DNA from: an uncultured Acetobacteraceae bacterium
GTDB lineage: Bacteria; Pseudomonadota; Alphaproteobacteria; Acetobacterales; Acetobacteraceae
DNA length: 6,480 nucleotides
Direction: 5' to 3'
NCBI GenBank assembly: GCA_903839965.1
Contig: CAIMEK010000509.1
Location: forward strand, 1-6,480
The first letter of the stretch is position 1, and each line of letters begins with the position of its first letter. Positions 6,429 through 6,480 of this stretch are shown piece after piece. Both the position numbers and the translations under genes were made by a program. The notes beneath the pieces were generated by a model. It did no database searches. It saw nothing but the letters and a program-made list of their open reading frames with translations, and was not told the origin of the DNA.

Positions 6429-6480
6429 ATGGTGGTTCCGCTGAGGACTGATTTTGATGCGGCGAGGGTGCGCCAGGCGG
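6429..6480 (+). mobile_element. IS630-family transposase, N-terminal fragment (cut by window edge)
   Basis: From ATG 6429 the frame reads MVVPLRTDFDAARVRQA and leaves the window. This closely resembles the start of IS630-family transposases, in which a PLRTDFDAxxLR-type opening leads into a helix-turn-helix domain. An in-frame GTG at 6396 (VIQGWRTREFA) could be an alternative start. The element's left inverted repeat should lie within about 6357-6428, but I cannot define it without the other end. Insertion here may have truncated the decaying element. Only 17 residues are visible, so the family call is tentative. Confidence 0.55.

Overview
The window looks like the chromosome of a GC-rich alphaproteobacterium, probably a Rhodospirillales/Acetobacteraceae-type organism. 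This is inferred from GC-rich codon usage and from protein families I recall as common there (a Tat-exported isoaspartate-methyltransferase-like protein, a Prim-Pol/DUF3987 replication protein). The taxonomy is an inference, not a measurement.

Region 1 (1-2392) is ordinary, intact chromosome. It holds the 3' part of a membrane protein with a spermidine-synthase-like methyltransferase fold and about seven C-terminal transmembrane helices. A Tat-signal-bearing PCMT-like methyltransferase overlaps its end by 25 bases and is probably translationally coupled to it. A 182-base spacer with one GC-rich hairpin follows.

Region 2 (2575-2649) is a complete tRNA-Thr with anticodon CGT and encoded CCA. 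It marks an abrupt change in content. The next 50 bases are AT-rich (19 of 50 G+C by hand count) and carry two TGGGGCAT repeats one helical turn apart. About 770 bases then hold no gene I can recognise, and no integrase is visible.

Region 3 (3418-6356) is a decayed accessory replication module of an integrated element. It contains a small excisionase/AlpA-like helix-turn-helix gene broken by a frameshift. A Prim-Pol + DUF3987 (primase/helicase-like) gene follows, coupled to it by TGATG and broken by an in-frame amber codon, a probable internal deletion and two +1 frameshifts. Next come an intact 217-codon gene of unknown function, overlapping the end of the broken gene by 14 bases, and a 36-residue basic ORF that abuts it. 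In intact relatives the HTH protein, Prim-Pol/DUF3987 protein and small downstream protein would form one operon for element maintenance; here the replication protein is almost certainly dead unless the lesions are sequencing errors.

Region 4 (about 6396-6480) is the first 17 or so codons of what looks like an IS630-family transposase, cut by the window edge.

I found no clear new defence or other novel system. The points most worth a second look are the lesion pattern in the replication gene, the survival of the unknown ORF behind it, the tRNA-adjacent repeat, and the unexplained 2650-3417 stretch.
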